Source of the DNA: Prunus persica
Taxonomy: Eukaryota > Streptophyta > Magnoliopsida > Rosales > Rosaceae
DNA length: 64,000 nt
NCBI RefSeq assembly: GCF_000346465.2
Contig: NC_034009.1
Location: forward strand, 7,969,251 to 8,033,250
Reading direction: 5' to 3'
How positions within the stretch are numbered: the stretch's first letter is position 1; the number at the start of each line of letters is the position of its first letter. A model generated the notes under the pieces. It was not told the DNA's origin, made no database searches, and worked only from the letters and a program-made list of their open reading frames with translations. A program made the translations under genes and the position numbers. This document shows positions 12,262 through 23,869 of this stretch, piece by piece.

Positions 12262-12869
12262 GTGGATACCCTACTTTGCTTCCTTACGAGGACCAGTGAC
12301 CATAAATGACTTATTACTCCTTGACAACGATGTTTCTATTGGAGTTGCAAGGAGTTTGGTGATTCCCAGGGATGTGCCCGTGCTGTGAACAAGGGATGAT
12401 AACTAACTGGTGAGTTATGCCATGAAACTGAGCATGCAAAGTGCAGCGTTAGTAGCAAGTGTGGGTCATCATCTGATTGTGAAATCTTATGAGGTGCAAA
12501 TGCTAAGAAGTCAGTTGGTGGCAAAATGGACTTTGGTTGCAGATTGTCTGAGTACTATAAGGAGATTGAAAAGGGGGACGGCAAAGACTTTGGAGGAGAC
12601 GCGACACCAGCTTGAAGTATTGCAAGAAGAGAATCAAAAGCTATCAAAAGATGGTAGATTTTTACTCTAAGAACATGCAAGAGCAGCTGGAAGCCTTGGA
12701 TCGATCGGGTAAAAGTGCGCGAGGAGATCCAAGTTTTGTTAAACCTAAGAAAGGGATCTTTGGAAGCTCAAGGGATGAGTCCCAAGAAGCGGTGCAAGAA
12801 CACCCGAGAGAGGAGATCCAGATGGCCAAATTAAAGTCACCTATTGTGGAATCGAGAAATGCGCCATGA
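12262..12869 (+). pseudogene. Broken coiled-coil ORF, probably transposon-derived
   Basis: From about 12277 one frame reads ...GPVTINDLLLLDNDVSIG and runs through two in-frame stops (near 12385 and 12403) into SYAMKLSMQSAALVASVGH and a heptad-like region (LEETRHQLEVLQEENQKL). The frame must then shift near 12650 to continue as VDFYSKNMQEQLEALDRSG and end at TGA 12867-12869. The upstream TATA-like box and tandem leader repeats suggest a formerly expressed unit. The long coiled coil recalls gag-like or plant-mobile-domain ORFs of Rosaceae transposons, but this is an impression; I cannot name the family. With at least three lesions it is not functional. Confidence 0.4.
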
Positions 12870-13315
12870 TGATGTTGTTATTTATTTATTTTTTAAAAAA
12901 ATTAATGTATTCCCCTGTTTCTTCACTCTTGTTGTTTTATGACATTGTTCCTTTTATTTTACAAACACAAGCCAAATGACATATGAAAAACCAACATTTA
13001 TGGGTTCTAACGTGCTAGCTAACCCAATATGACAAAACAAACAAGAAAAAAAATATATCACCAATTCGAAAGTGAATTTATAAGAAACAAAAAAAAAAAA
13101 CGCCTGAATAAAAAAGTGATGAATTTATATATGCTTTCATTTCAAGACTCACAGAGAAGATCACCCTATGCTTGCTTTTATGCTCATTTATGCACTTCCA
13201 TTTCACAACTGAAATTAGTATGGCCACTTTTCATTGAAACCTCTCTTTTTTAAATATTAAAAAAAAATATTTAAAACAACTGACCAAAATGCAAAGATGC
13301 TACAAGCAAGTATAT

Positions 13316-13400
13316 ACAAGTGATATTAGGGGAGGGGGATTTGAACACAACATTAAGTGCAGGGGTAATTGTGTTTAATCACTTGAGCTACAAGCTTTGT
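13316..13400 (-). repeat. SINE-like repeat, family of three copies in the window
   Basis: Shares CAAG(C/T)GATATTAGGGG, then GATTTGAACACAACATTAAG, then GGGTAATTGTGTTTAATC with copies near 36189 and 60317. The segment TTTGAACACAAC is the complement of a pol III B-box-like GTTCAAATC, which puts the element on the minus strand. Confidence 0.4.
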
Positions 13401-15150
13401 GCAAGTATATTTTGTTTGGTGTGGTGACAATACAAATTTAACAAACATTTGCATTTGGATTTGGATGTAATTGTTTTTTTCGCAGTCGTTTGACACTTTC
13501 CAAGTTGTCTTGAGCAAGATTGAGACCTTACCTTAGCTATAGCTCATGAGAAGTGAGAAGAAAACAAGGCGTGGAATAATGGAATATGTTTTTGTCGTAT
13601 TTCGCAGTTTCATTAACAAAACCAGGGAAAAGAGGTGCCCCATGAGTAGCCTGCTGCGGCCGAGTGCCATGGCATACACATAATAAACAATAACTAGATT
13701 TCGGAATTTGGATGCAATATACAATCGTCTCTTCTTGTTTTGTATAATTAGACTTGATATTTGCAGCTGTGGGACTGGATCCTTAATGTTTTGAGAACAT
13801 TTTTGTAGTTTTATCAATATAATCTCATCCCTAGTTGTCGATGTTTTAGAAGCAGTATGTAATTTTGAGACCATCTGTAAGGTTTGAGGCAGTTGTCTTG
13901 TCTCTTCCACTTTTAGTGCATAGACAATTTCCTAGTTCAAATTAACTGAAAACAATGTTCTAAAAAAATTTATTTCAAATTTTTATGTTGGATATATTGG
14001 TAGTTTTACTAAGTCCTTAAACTAGTATCTTCATATATAATATTTGGTTTAAAGGCAGTGGTATTTGTTTGTCGATGATATTCAATCTGCATAATTTTCA
14101 GGCTTGCTTACAGTAAGAAGGGCCCTACTCTTGGGCCCATTATGATGAAGCGGCAAAAGTAAGTTATATTAATGCCTATTGTAGTAATTAAATGGAACAA
14201 TCAAATAATTATTGCAACTACTCATTACCGTAATTAATGATGGATGTTGTGTGTTTTATGCAACGGTGTTTTGTAAGATGAGTTGGAGGAACTTGAGTAG
14301 AGGTAGCGGGATGCAGGTCGGAAGATGATGAATAAACAACCATGAAGGAGCAAGAAAAGCTGCGGAGGTTCAAAGTCCATTGTTGAATGTTTTGGTTTGG
14401 ATGCAAACAGGTGGGGAAGCTAGAAGTAATAGGGCTAACAAAAATATTGAAAATTGGTTTATTTGCTGACTTTGGTGCCATTTTGTATTTATTGGGTGAA
14501 GAATATTGAAGAAAATATTTTGATGTGCTGGTGTAATTAAATTCACAATGGCATGCTCTAGATTTTGATGCTTTTTTTTTTCATGTTCTGATTGTACTAG
14601 AGTAATGAATGAATGTGCCATTGTTAAATTTCTTTGACCTAACTCCGTTTTAAGGGACTAAATATATACTAGATTTTATTATTTGTTGAATACATTAATG
14701 TGACTTGGTAAATATGATTGAATTGTGCCCAATTAAAATATTGGATAGCAGGTTTTGAGAGAATGAAAAGGAAATTAATTGGAAACAGAAAAAAAAAAAA
14801 CCATAAATGTTTTGAAGGCACGAATGTGGGATGGGTTACAAATATATAATAAAATAATAAAATAATATAAAGGCACTGATATTTGTACCTAGGCAATGCA
14901 TTAGTTACGGATGTATATGGAATTAATGTACGCGTATTGGGTGCTAGAAATGTGATGAGGTAAATGCACTGATGGTTTCATAAATAGAAGCATCTCTTTT
15001 TAACTTCATTTCTTATAAGATAGACAAGAGTGAGAAGAAAAGAAAAACAAATGTCAATATACCATCCTAGTTCCTTTGATTTATTTTATCAACGGCAAGT
15101 GCATATTAAATTAGTTACGATAGAAAGAAGCATACATGTAGTGTTATTGT
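13401..15150. other. AT-rich spacer without a supportable gene
   Basis: Several 80-125 codon open frames occur on the minus strand, but they are low-complexity, overlap each other and show no domain. A possible exon-like piece at 14102-14159 is discussed among the rejected observations. Confidence 0.4.
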
Positions 15151-15400
15151 TTTCTTTTTCTTTTTCCTTTGTTTTGACAATCTCGATAGTACAAGAGAAA
15201 TTTATTGAAGAAATAAAAGAGTAACACCTGGATGGGACAAAAAGACCCAAAGCCCCTCATGAGAGACCTCAAAACACAAAGTGAGGAAAGCACACTAATA
15301 CAAAACACGCCAAACCAAATAAAAAACTAGCAAAAGCAACAATTTAAAAGCTAAGACAAGTTTCGAAAGTAAGCTTCAACAGTAACAGTCGGACGAGTAG
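15150..15400 (-). mobile_element. Possible LINE 3' end
   Basis: Read on the minus strand, the sequence ends in a tract of the kind AATAAATTTCTC followed by A-rich sequence (complement of 15140-15180). It is preceded by GGGGCTTTGGGTC and GGTCTCTCATGAGG. This resembles the 3' tails of plant LINEs. It is short, with no coding domain, so the call is weak. Confidence 0.3.
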
Positions 15401-15441
15401 CCCACTAGAACACGCATGCACATTTTTATTTTCTCTTTGTA

Positions 15442-18400
15442 TCATAATCTCCCTTGCCAACGAGCTACTTTCAGTGTAATTATTAAGGCTACTTTTCCTT
15501 TCACGTTGTCAAAGAATTTAAAATATGCATACCTCAATGGCTTCTTTAGGACCAACGTTCCACAAACAGCCCAAAAACCTATAATGAAACCAAGTGCCAT
15601 GCCAACGTAAAACCAAAACATTTCGCTATCATCTTTACTATGATCTTCCAAAGTAAAAGTCTGTCTTGAACGTGTATCATCTCCAGGGCAAACAGTCGAA
15701 AGAGGAGCCCCACACAATAACGGATTGCTTTCATAAATAGATGGATCATTGAGGGTTTGGAGTTGGTTTCCCAAAGGTATATTTCCAATCAAGTTGTTGT
15801 AAGATAAGTTGAAGTGAGATATGAAGGTTAAAGAAGAAAAGTTTTGAGGGATATGTCCTGAAAGCTGGTTGTGTGAGAGATCAAGAGTTTCAAGCCAACG
15901 TAATTTTCCGATGCTTGAAGGAATCTCTCCAGTTAATCGATTCATCGACAAGTTCAATGTATTCAATCCAACCAGACTGCCTACTTGTTCAGGGATTTCA
16001 CCTTCAAAATTGTTTGACGAAAGATCAATCAAGTTTCCCCACGAGGCTAACTGGTCATCTCTATATTCGAGCTCTTCCCCTTTTGACGTTATTGTTATTT
16101 GTCCATTATATGTATCAAAGCCCGGGAAACCCATGATTACACCTTTAACTTCGACTAGAGTAGTCATATTTTTCAAACACTTGGGAATGGTCCTTGAAAA
16201 GTTGTTGTGAGAAAGGTCTAGGACGCGAAGGCTAACAAGATTGCAGAAATGGTTAGGGATATGCCCACTTAAAAGGTTGGATCGCAGTTGTAACACTATC
16301 AATCCTGATACTTTTGATCCAAGCCATAAAGGTATATGTTTCCAGTGAATTTGTTGTGTCCAAGATTAAGTATGATCAAATCAGTCAATTTTGCAAGGAA
16401 AAAGGAATCTCACCACCAAAATTATTATTATTCACCTTAAAATGTTGAAGAGAAATTGAGATATCCATTAAACTCGGAATATTACCAGAAAGATTGTTGT
16501 GTGAGACATCAATACTGACTATATGCCACGAACTCCACCGTTGATGGAACTCTCCAAATAGTTGATTGTTTCTTAGCGAAATGACTCCCATATCCTTCAT
16601 GTTGCAAATAGAGAGTGAAATAGTACCATTCAAATAATTCTCAGAAACATGAAGATGAGTCAATTCGGGCATCAATTGATCTAAATTGGAGGGAATTGGC
16701 CCGGAAAATAAATTGCTTTGAAGATCTAAGAAAGAGGCATTAGTGGGCCAAATTGGAAGTGGGCCCTCCAATTGATTACGACCCAAATTGATACGAGATA
16801 GCTTGGGAAACTTCAATTGTAATGGAAGCCTTCCACTGAAGTTGTTGTAAGATAAATCCAAAAGTTTGACTTGAGAAGATATCTTCGACAACCATTCCTC
16901 TGGTATGGAATCCGAGATGAAAGTATTACGAAGGCTGACATATACTAGTTCAGTTTGAGATTGAAGCAATACCCAAAAACCATGACCTACTCTGCAGTCT
17001 CCAATGTTAAGTGTGTGGAGCTTGAAAGGAGGGACCCAATCATAAGCCACATTTAAAACGAGGGACATGGGCTTTCCATTTATCATATTGGATATTGAAA
17101 TGGCTTTTAATTTGGTGAGATTTATGAAATGGGCTTCCGTTAGAATGCCTTCCCATGAATTCCAAGAAAGATCTAGTTTAACTAGCTCGGAGAGTTTTCC
17201 CAAACTTTCTGGAATTGAGCCGTTCATATTATTACTAGACAGGTCCAATGTTTTCAAGGATGACAAGTTTCCGATAGATTCTGGAATGGAACCCCAAAGA
17301 AAGAGATTCTCGAGGTTAAGATGCTGCAAACTTGTTAACATTCCTAAGGAGTCCGGCAGTTGGCCTTCGAGCCCACAAGAAGACAAATCTAGTAATTCTA
17401 ATGCTATTGTATTATTTGGACAGTTTGACAAACTCCCCCAAAACTCTTCAATTTTCTCACCATAAAATTCGTTCCTACTAAGACTTAAAAACTTCAGTTT
17501 GCACATATTTCCAATGACTCTGGGAATTCGACCCTTGAGGCCCAAATAAGTTAAATCTAGGTATTCCAGGGATTTGAGGCTTGCAAGTTCATCGGGAAAA
17601 GGACCACCGAAAGAATTCTTGCTTAAATCAAGTTTTCTGAGGTTGGTAAGATTGAAAAGCCAGCTGGGAGATGAAGAAGTATTGAACGAATTATATGACA
17701 AATCAAGGACCGAAAGTGAGGTGAAGTTAATCTTCTGTAGTGATAGTGGAAGGCTTTCAAACAAGCAACCAGATAAGTGTAACTCCAGTAAGGAAGGAAG
17801 CATGTTAACATGATGCAGCCAATTTGGAACTCCTGTGCTGCTAAGATTCACTCTATTGAGATTGAGGTATTTTAGGGAAGAGAGATGTGAAAGCCAATTC
17901 AAGCTTTTGGAATGCATTGAGCTAACATAATCAGAAGAGATATCAATATCAAGATAGTTCAATTTTGACAATTTACTGAGAGAATGGGGAATCTCTCCCG
18001 AAAATGATGCATGAGATATATTGAGATACCTCAGACTTTTAAGCTCCCCAAAGAACTTAGGAATGTGAATCCCATCAAAATCATTGTAGCTTAGATCCAG
18101 ATAATTTAAATATTTCAAGCTAAGCAAAGAAGGATTTATCTTACCAACCTCCTCATGATAAGCAAAATGATGCATGTGAATCCCAAATAAGACTCCTCAT
18201 GATAAGCCAACTCGTCCCGCCTTTCATCATACCTCCAAACATATGAATGTGGATCCTGGATGTTGAAATCTTCAGTTTTCCAGTCATATGGATTTCGGAG
18301 GTTCAGCTTGGCCACGTGACCATTGCGGTTACACGAAATCCCTTGCCATTGACAGCAATCGCGACCCGCCCAAGAAGAAAGCCTTCCAGAGGGATCCTTG

Positions 18401-18597
18401 AGATCCTGTTTAAAACTGAGAAGCGCACTTCTCTCTTCCTCGATGCATGATCTCACACTACCAGTGCTTGGAACTCCATCAACCAAACAGAAACAGAAGT
18501 GACTGCTAGTGTGCAGACATGAAGATGCCAAAAACAAAAGGAACAAAAAGTGAGAAATATAGAGAGGGTTGAATAAGTTTGAATACGAAGTATCCAT
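15442..18597 (-). pseudogene. Cf-9/EIX-type receptor-like protein (LRR-RLP), frameshifted
   Basis: Intronless, about 1,040 codons in three frames. The first (from ATG 18597) has a hydrophobic signal peptide (about 15-30) and an LRRNT with CCQWQGISC (81-89). The second (18175-16385) carries about 20 plant-type LRRs (LDLSYN..., SGEIP). The third (16302-15442) has the last LRRs, an LCGAPL motif, a membrane helix (FWFYVGMALGFIIGFW) and a short basic tail; there is no kinase. Break 1, near 18170-18205: a 44-bp insertion bounded by two copies of GCTTATCATGAGGAG shifts the frame. Break 2, between 16302 and 16385: a missing base makes a stop after SLQN, and extra TA bases follow. Known: RLPs sense apoplastic ligands with SOBIR1/BAK1-type partners. 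Here probably a pseudogene, unless the breaks are sequencing errors. It lies inside the split LTR. Confidence 0.85.
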
Positions 18598-18656
18598 TAT
18601 GCAAATAAAGTTTCTCTCAATTTGTTTGTTGCAGACGGCTACTCAATGAGTGAACT

Positions 18657-18664
18657 CATATATA
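18657..18664 (-). promoter_or_regulatory. TATA box of the RLP pseudogene
   Basis: CTATATATG on the minus strand, about 60 bases upstream of the ATG at 18597. Spacing fits a short plant leader. Confidence 0.5.
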
Positions 18665-19256
18665 GTTAAGGAACGTCTTCTACAAGTTTGCAAGCATTTT
18701 TCCTTATCATCTTTGCTGTTAGACCTGCGAATAACGTGAAAGAAGGGCAAGACTTCTCCAATGTGTCCCACCCAGCAATTGCAAAGAACTTTAATCTAGG
18801 TTCTTATTCATCGTCTGATCCTTCTCTTTTTTTCTTTTTTTCTTTTTTTTTTGGTCTACATTATATACTAGCCTCTCCGCACGCTCTTCCGTGCATGCGA
18901 GAGTTATATTTTAAAAAAAATTTAATTTATTTGAGAATTAAAAAAAGATAATGGGTAGTTATGTTCCATAAAAATAGGATCCATTATTTGATTTTTCTTT
19001 AATTTTAATTTTTTCAATGGGTCAGTTTTATCCTTATTTAAAATAAAAAAAAGTAATTAAAGCTTAGTGTAATTATTGCCGTATGGTTTGAATATACTCG
19101 TTGTTCCTTTTAAAAAATAAGAATATACTCCTTTTTTTTAAAAAAAATTTGACTACTTGATCATTTCGTAATTTAATTTCCAAATTGATAGCTTATTTAT
19201 TTCCTTTTATTTATACAGATTCCAAATCTAATAATGGTTATGGTTTGAAATTAATT
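18665..19256. other. AT-rich spacer between RLP and right LTR piece
   Basis: Long T/A runs (18822-18853, 19120-19150). No gene. The sequence directly before 19257 shows no polypurine tract, as would be expected if the 5' part of a right-hand LTR had been lost. Confidence 0.5.
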
Positions 19257-19397
19257 TGTGGGTGAACATAAAAGAGAGAAAGAGAAAGTAGCCCAATATC
19301 CTAGAGAAATTAGCCCAACACCTCAACAAAATAGGCCAACACTTGGTGAGGTTAGCCCATTTATTTGATAAACCAACTCATTATCCTAAACCCTAAA
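19257..19397 (+). repeat. 141-bp perfect direct repeat, right copy
   Basis: Identical to 9154-9294. It ends at a telomere-like CCTAAACCCTAAACCCTAA tract, which is one unit longer here than in the left copy. Confidence 0.93.
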
Positions 19398-20416
19398 CCC
19401 TAAGACCTGCAAAAGCCTCAGCACTTGGCTGAAAAACAAAAGCCACAAAGGGAGCAAGGATGTCCACGTACGCAGAGTTGCTGGGAAGCTCCAGCATTTT
19501 TTTTGGGGGGGGGGGCATTCAAAGGACCAGGGGATTTTAGCGCCCATGATACCAGGAGGAAGGGCACCCTTCGAACCAGCATGTATACCCATTTCTTTCC
19601 TTCATCAATTTGGCCATGAAAGAAGGAAGGAAAGAAAGGAAAGGGCTGACTGAGAATAGGAGTTCTCCACTGAAGCAGCTGCGGGAAGAGCATTGAGCTC
19701 CCAAAAATCCCTGATTTTGTGAGATTGGGCAGAGGGGATTTTTACCATTATAAGATAAGTCAAAGGAAGGGAGAAGAAAGGAAGGGAAAAGCTTGGCCAA
19801 ATTGGATAGAAACCATTAGGGTTTCTTGGAAAAGAATAGCTTCGAGCGACTATAAATAAGGCATCTTCTACCCAACAAATGGACAACCACATCCAGAGAG
19901 CAAGCTTCCTCTCTTACTTCCAAAACCCAGCAATTTCATGCTCAGTTCATCCTTCTCCCCTTTATTTTTCCCCTTGGTAGACTGTTTTGATATTTGACAG
20001 AACCTCTGTCGAGTTGCCGGAAAATCACTTAAGCCACCCATTGCCCTCTTCTTGTCTCTCCCCTCTTCTTAACCAAACCCTCTGATAATCCTTACCCCCC
20101 TTTTCTTAGAACCTCTATTTTTCATAGAAGCTCACAGCTCTCTCCTATTAAGGCTAAACTCATGACAACTTTGCTTCTATGCCATAAGTTCTCATGCCAA
20201 GCTAAGAATCTACCTGTAAGCACTAAGAATCCATCTGTACGCAGCCATTGTTTTTGTTAGTGAAGGTGACCAGGGTGTTTCCTAAGGTTTTACTATCCTT
20301 TTGAAACATTCTTGGGGTCTGATCTTTGAACTCAGACACAGGGGGTAATTTCATCTATTTTGTTCTTTACGGCATCCCAACCCATTTGTAGTTGCCGGAA
20401 GAAAAAAGCCCCTACA
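19257..20416 (+). mobile_element. LTR 3' part, right piece of the split LTR, ending CCCCTACA
   Basis: Starts inside the LTR with the 141-bp repeat (19257-19397) and continues collinearly with the third family copy: GCACTTGGCTG here against GCGCTTAGCTGG at 63949. It includes a TATA-like CTATAAATAAGG at 19850, a pyrimidine-rich leader-like stretch (19900-20110), and ends GCCCCTACA at 20416. The next five bases, ATGAT (20417-20421), repeat the five bases before 8709. TG...CA ends plus a 5-bp duplication are the hallmarks of LTR-retrotransposon integration. Open frames here are minor and overlapping; no protein is proposed. Confidence 0.75.
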
Positions 20417-20529
20417 ATGATATTACTCATTATGTGCTTCTTTCAGGGACTATTTTTCTAGTAATTAATGAACTAGGATTTTTGTTGACTATTTTGGAGG
20501 CCTTGGTTTTTTGCATCTATACTACTATG

Positions 20530-20630
20530 TCAATTGGCTTTCTTAAGAAAAGGAAAGAAACAGCCAATGAGAGAGAGTGGCTTTCTTAAGAAAAGGAAAG
20601 AAGTAGCCAATGAGAGAGAGAGAGAGAGAG
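20530..20630 (+). repeat. Tandem duplication of about 50 bp with GA tail
   Basis: GGCTTTCTTAAGAAAAGGAA followed by AGCCAATGAGAGAGAG occurs twice in a row (from about 20537 and 20580). The second copy runs into a GAGAGA tract. Confidence 0.75.
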
Positions 20631-21204
20631 GATGTGTACACTAGAGATCAAATCGATAAGCCTCAATGTGAACTGCAAAATGAGCTAGTAAATGGAAAAT
20701 CTCTCTCACATACTTTTTATAAAAGATAATAGTAAATGTAAAAGCTAAAAGTAAATAGTATAATAATATTTTGTGAGGCAAATTAAGTGTGGATATTTGA
20801 ACCGATGAACTGAATGGCGAGAAAAACCCGAAAAACATAGTGTTGACCAAAAAAATCAACCTAGGCTCAAAAACTGAACCAAACTTCTATGGATAAGTTT
20901 CTGTCCCAGTTCTTGTGTTATAAAAATGGTCTAAATTGAATGAGATCGATTATGTTATGTTTATTTATTTATATCCAAAAAAAAAATTTTTGAATACATG
21001 TGATAGTCTAAAACTGTAAGGGGATAAGGGTTTCTCACACACATTATAATGGAGCTATGATGGTTTAAACCAGATACCACTAGTCTACAAATCAAGGCCC
21101 TAAACCCTATTGGCATCCAAAATTATTAATAAGCCTAATTAATATTCAAATCATATTAGTAATTCCAAGTAATATTGAGATATTTAAGCCCAATTAATAG
21201 GCAA

Positions 21205-21368
21205 ATGCGTCTTAGTTCCAATTGGCTAGAGGGATGTGCTTCCCACTCTGCACCCGAGTTCGAATCTCGCTCCCTGTAGTTTAAATTAGTTTCAAGTAGA
21301 TTATTGCTTGTGTAAATTTTATAAAATAAAATTTTTTAAATTTTTTAAAAAAAAAAGAAAAAAAAAAG
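21205..21368 (+). mobile_element. tRNA-derived SINE
   Basis: The A-box-like TTGGCTAGAGGG (21222-21233) and B-box-like GAGTTCGAATCTC (21257-21269) are spaced as in a tRNA promoter. A T/A-rich 3' part and a poly-A tail follow (about 21341-21367). It has no tRNA cloverleaf beyond the boxes, so it is a SINE, not a tRNA gene. Confidence 0.65.
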
Positions 21369-21427
21369 GCTTCTTAGATCTAAGTCCAAAACTATTAGCT
21401 GTCATTGGGTTTAGTCCATGCGTTTTA

Positions 21428-21540
21428 GGTTTTTTTTTTTTTTTTTTTGGAGGACCTTTCCTATTGAAAGAGGCAATAGCATATTAAACTCACACACACA
21501 ACACGAATGCTAGGACTCGAACTAAGGACATTTATTACTT
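21428..21540 (-). mobile_element. SINE, second family, minus strand
   Basis: Read on the minus strand: a B-box-like GTTCGAGTCCTAG, then TGCTATTGCC and CAATAGGAAAGG, and a poly-A tail (poly-T at 21430-21448 on plus). The same arrangement is found on the plus strand at 37468-37577, so the two copies define one family. Confidence 0.55.
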
Positions 21541-23860
21541 TTTTTGTAGTGTCGATTTTACCCTTTGAGGTAAATAAGGAAAACACATTGAAAATCTAAA
21601 TTTAATGCATTATTTCCTTGTAATTGAATTTCATACTTTAAATTTTGAATTCTTTCCTTGATAATATTTACCTACTATATGGATAAAATACAATTTAATC
21701 AATGAAAAGTAAAGTCCCACATATTATACCAATCGATTAGACAAGCACCCACATGAAATTATATCCTTGACATACAAGTAAATAATGTTATTATTAGCAA
21801 CAAAAAAAATTTAGTGATAAATAGTGTTACCTATAAGTTAGGAACATAAATTAGAAGACTATTATAAGTTAGGAACATAATTTAGAAGACTACCTATAAG
21901 TCATATACAAAAAATAGACAACTAAAATTGTATGTTACCTATAAAAAAATGTACATAAAATACTATTACACATTGTCGAAAATAAGAAAAAACACATATA
22001 TAAGAGTATATAATATACCATAGGATGAACAACAACAAAATTGTTACCTAAACTCATGTGCATAAACTAAAACACCTACTATACATCAAGTCGGGAGCAT
22101 AGAAAAACATACATATGTTACTTTACCTACACAATAAAGTAAACTTAGGAACATACAAACTGCCATAAGCATATAAAAAATAAAAAATAAAAAGATTAAA
22201 AAAGAAAATATGATATACCTATTCTGATGAGAAAAAAAAAAAAAAAGGTAACAAAGACAATGTTGTGTTAGTATTAGTACAACCTAAAGTAACCCATATA
22301 ATAGGTACAATATCGAATGCACCAATTCTCTACCTAGGTACCTAGAAGAAGAAGATAGATGCATTAACATAGCAAAAAATAGATGAAGAAAAAAGAAGAA
22401 GAAGAATATTTATCTTAACATAGCAAAAAATTGATGAAGAAAAGATGAAGATGAAGAACAAAGAAGAAGGAAGAAGAATAAGAAAGAATAAAATGGAGAC
22501 AAAGACAATATGCAAGTACAATTAAGATTTGTTTTTCTGTCTTGCATATTGTCTTTTTTTCATATAACCCATTATCATAATTGTAGTATCTCACAAAAAT
22601 TCCAACATACTCGCATACGTTAATAAAAACAATATCAAATAATGTATAATTCAAAGTGATCACATATTAAGGTGATAAGAGCAAAAGAGAAAGTTGTTCA
22701 TAAATCAAACTACATCAAAGAGTAAATCACAACTCCCTCGCCCCAAGTAAGAGAAGAACAAATGCTTTTCTCATAGCACCATCCAATGTCAGAAATGTTT
22801 TTTCATCACTTGCTTTCTCCAAAATTAGCCGTAGTGCGTTAATTTGGTTATTAATAGACAAGTCCATCTTTGCTTTTCTAATAGCAATTGACAAAGAAAA
22901 AAAAATGGTTCCTAGAATTCAGGTTCATACAATTTTAATTTTGTAATTTTACTCTCCTAGTCGTCAGGTATGTATGTATTCAACTAAACTACCAACACTA
23001 GCACAGTTGTTGGTTTTTGGACGAAAACTGGCAATACTCTAATACCAACAATCTAAATATTCCCACAACGTCGAATCACTATATCACATACAAAGAAAAC
23101 ATTCGATTAAAAAAATGCCAAAAAAGAAAAATTCATAACCTAATTTCCACTAAAAATTTGAAATATATAAAGCATATTAGAGAGAGTATGAAAAAGAGAG
23201 AGAGTGAGAGATGGATACCTGGAGAAGAGTGAAGAAAATAACCTGTGGAGAAGATAGCAGAGAACAACCCTAGGGAGAAGAAGATGAAAAGAGCGTCTGA
23301 TTTTTTTTCGTAAAACGCGTGTTCTTTTTCCCTAGCCGTATAATTAAGCGTGTATTATCTAAACCGGAGTGTGTGAGTTGTATTAGTCAGTCAGGTAAGG
23401 AGAGTATTAAAAGCCCAACCCGTATAAAATAGTCGAGTAATTAAATAATACAAGTTGACACTAAACACCTGACATAGACTATTTACTTTTATCCATAATC
23501 TAATACGGTACACCAAACGAGCCCTATGCTCTAATAGACTAATATATAAAGGATGTTGGCTTTGAAGTTGGATTAATTACTTGGGTTTATGAGAGTTGGA
23601 CTGACTAAAGGATAAGGATATTTTAAAAAAGAAATAATAAATTAATAGATTTGGTCCGATTCAATTTGAGCTTGTTTTTTAAACACAAAAATTAAAATTA
23701 AAACCAATCAAAACCGGTCCAGTTTCAAACCCAAGTTGAAGCCGTGCTTAGCCATGAAAATTAAACCTTTTTTTTTTTTTTTTCGAAATCGCAGGAATAA
23801 CCACGGGTATTTACCATCGTACATGCTCTTAATTAAGTAAATTTGTAAAGGGTCCCATCA
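21541..23860. other. AT-rich spacer with a possible DNA-transposon end
   Basis: No gene. 21780-22330 has many short imperfect repeats of the kind TTACCTATAAGT and GGAACATA. At 23504-23523 GTACACCAAACGAGCCCTA equals the right terminal repeat of the 48479-49923 element; no matching left end was found. 23770-23784 is a T run. Confidence 0.4.
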
Positions 23861-23869
23861 AGGTGGGCG

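Noticed and set aside
14102..14159. Exon-like piece with TTTTCAG before it and GTAAGT after it
   Set aside because: The open peptide (LAYSKKGPTLGPIMMKRQK) fits no family I know and no neighbouring exon continues it. A single AG...GT pair is expected by chance in AT-rich spacer.
19385..19403. Telomere-like CCCTAAA units
   Set aside because: Only two to three units, inside an LTR repeat; not an interstitial telomere. Short telomere-like motifs are common in plant leaders and LTRs.
21205..21368. tRNA gene
   Set aside because: A- and B-box-like motifs are present, but no acceptor or anticodon stems form around them and a poly-A tail follows, so it is a SINE.
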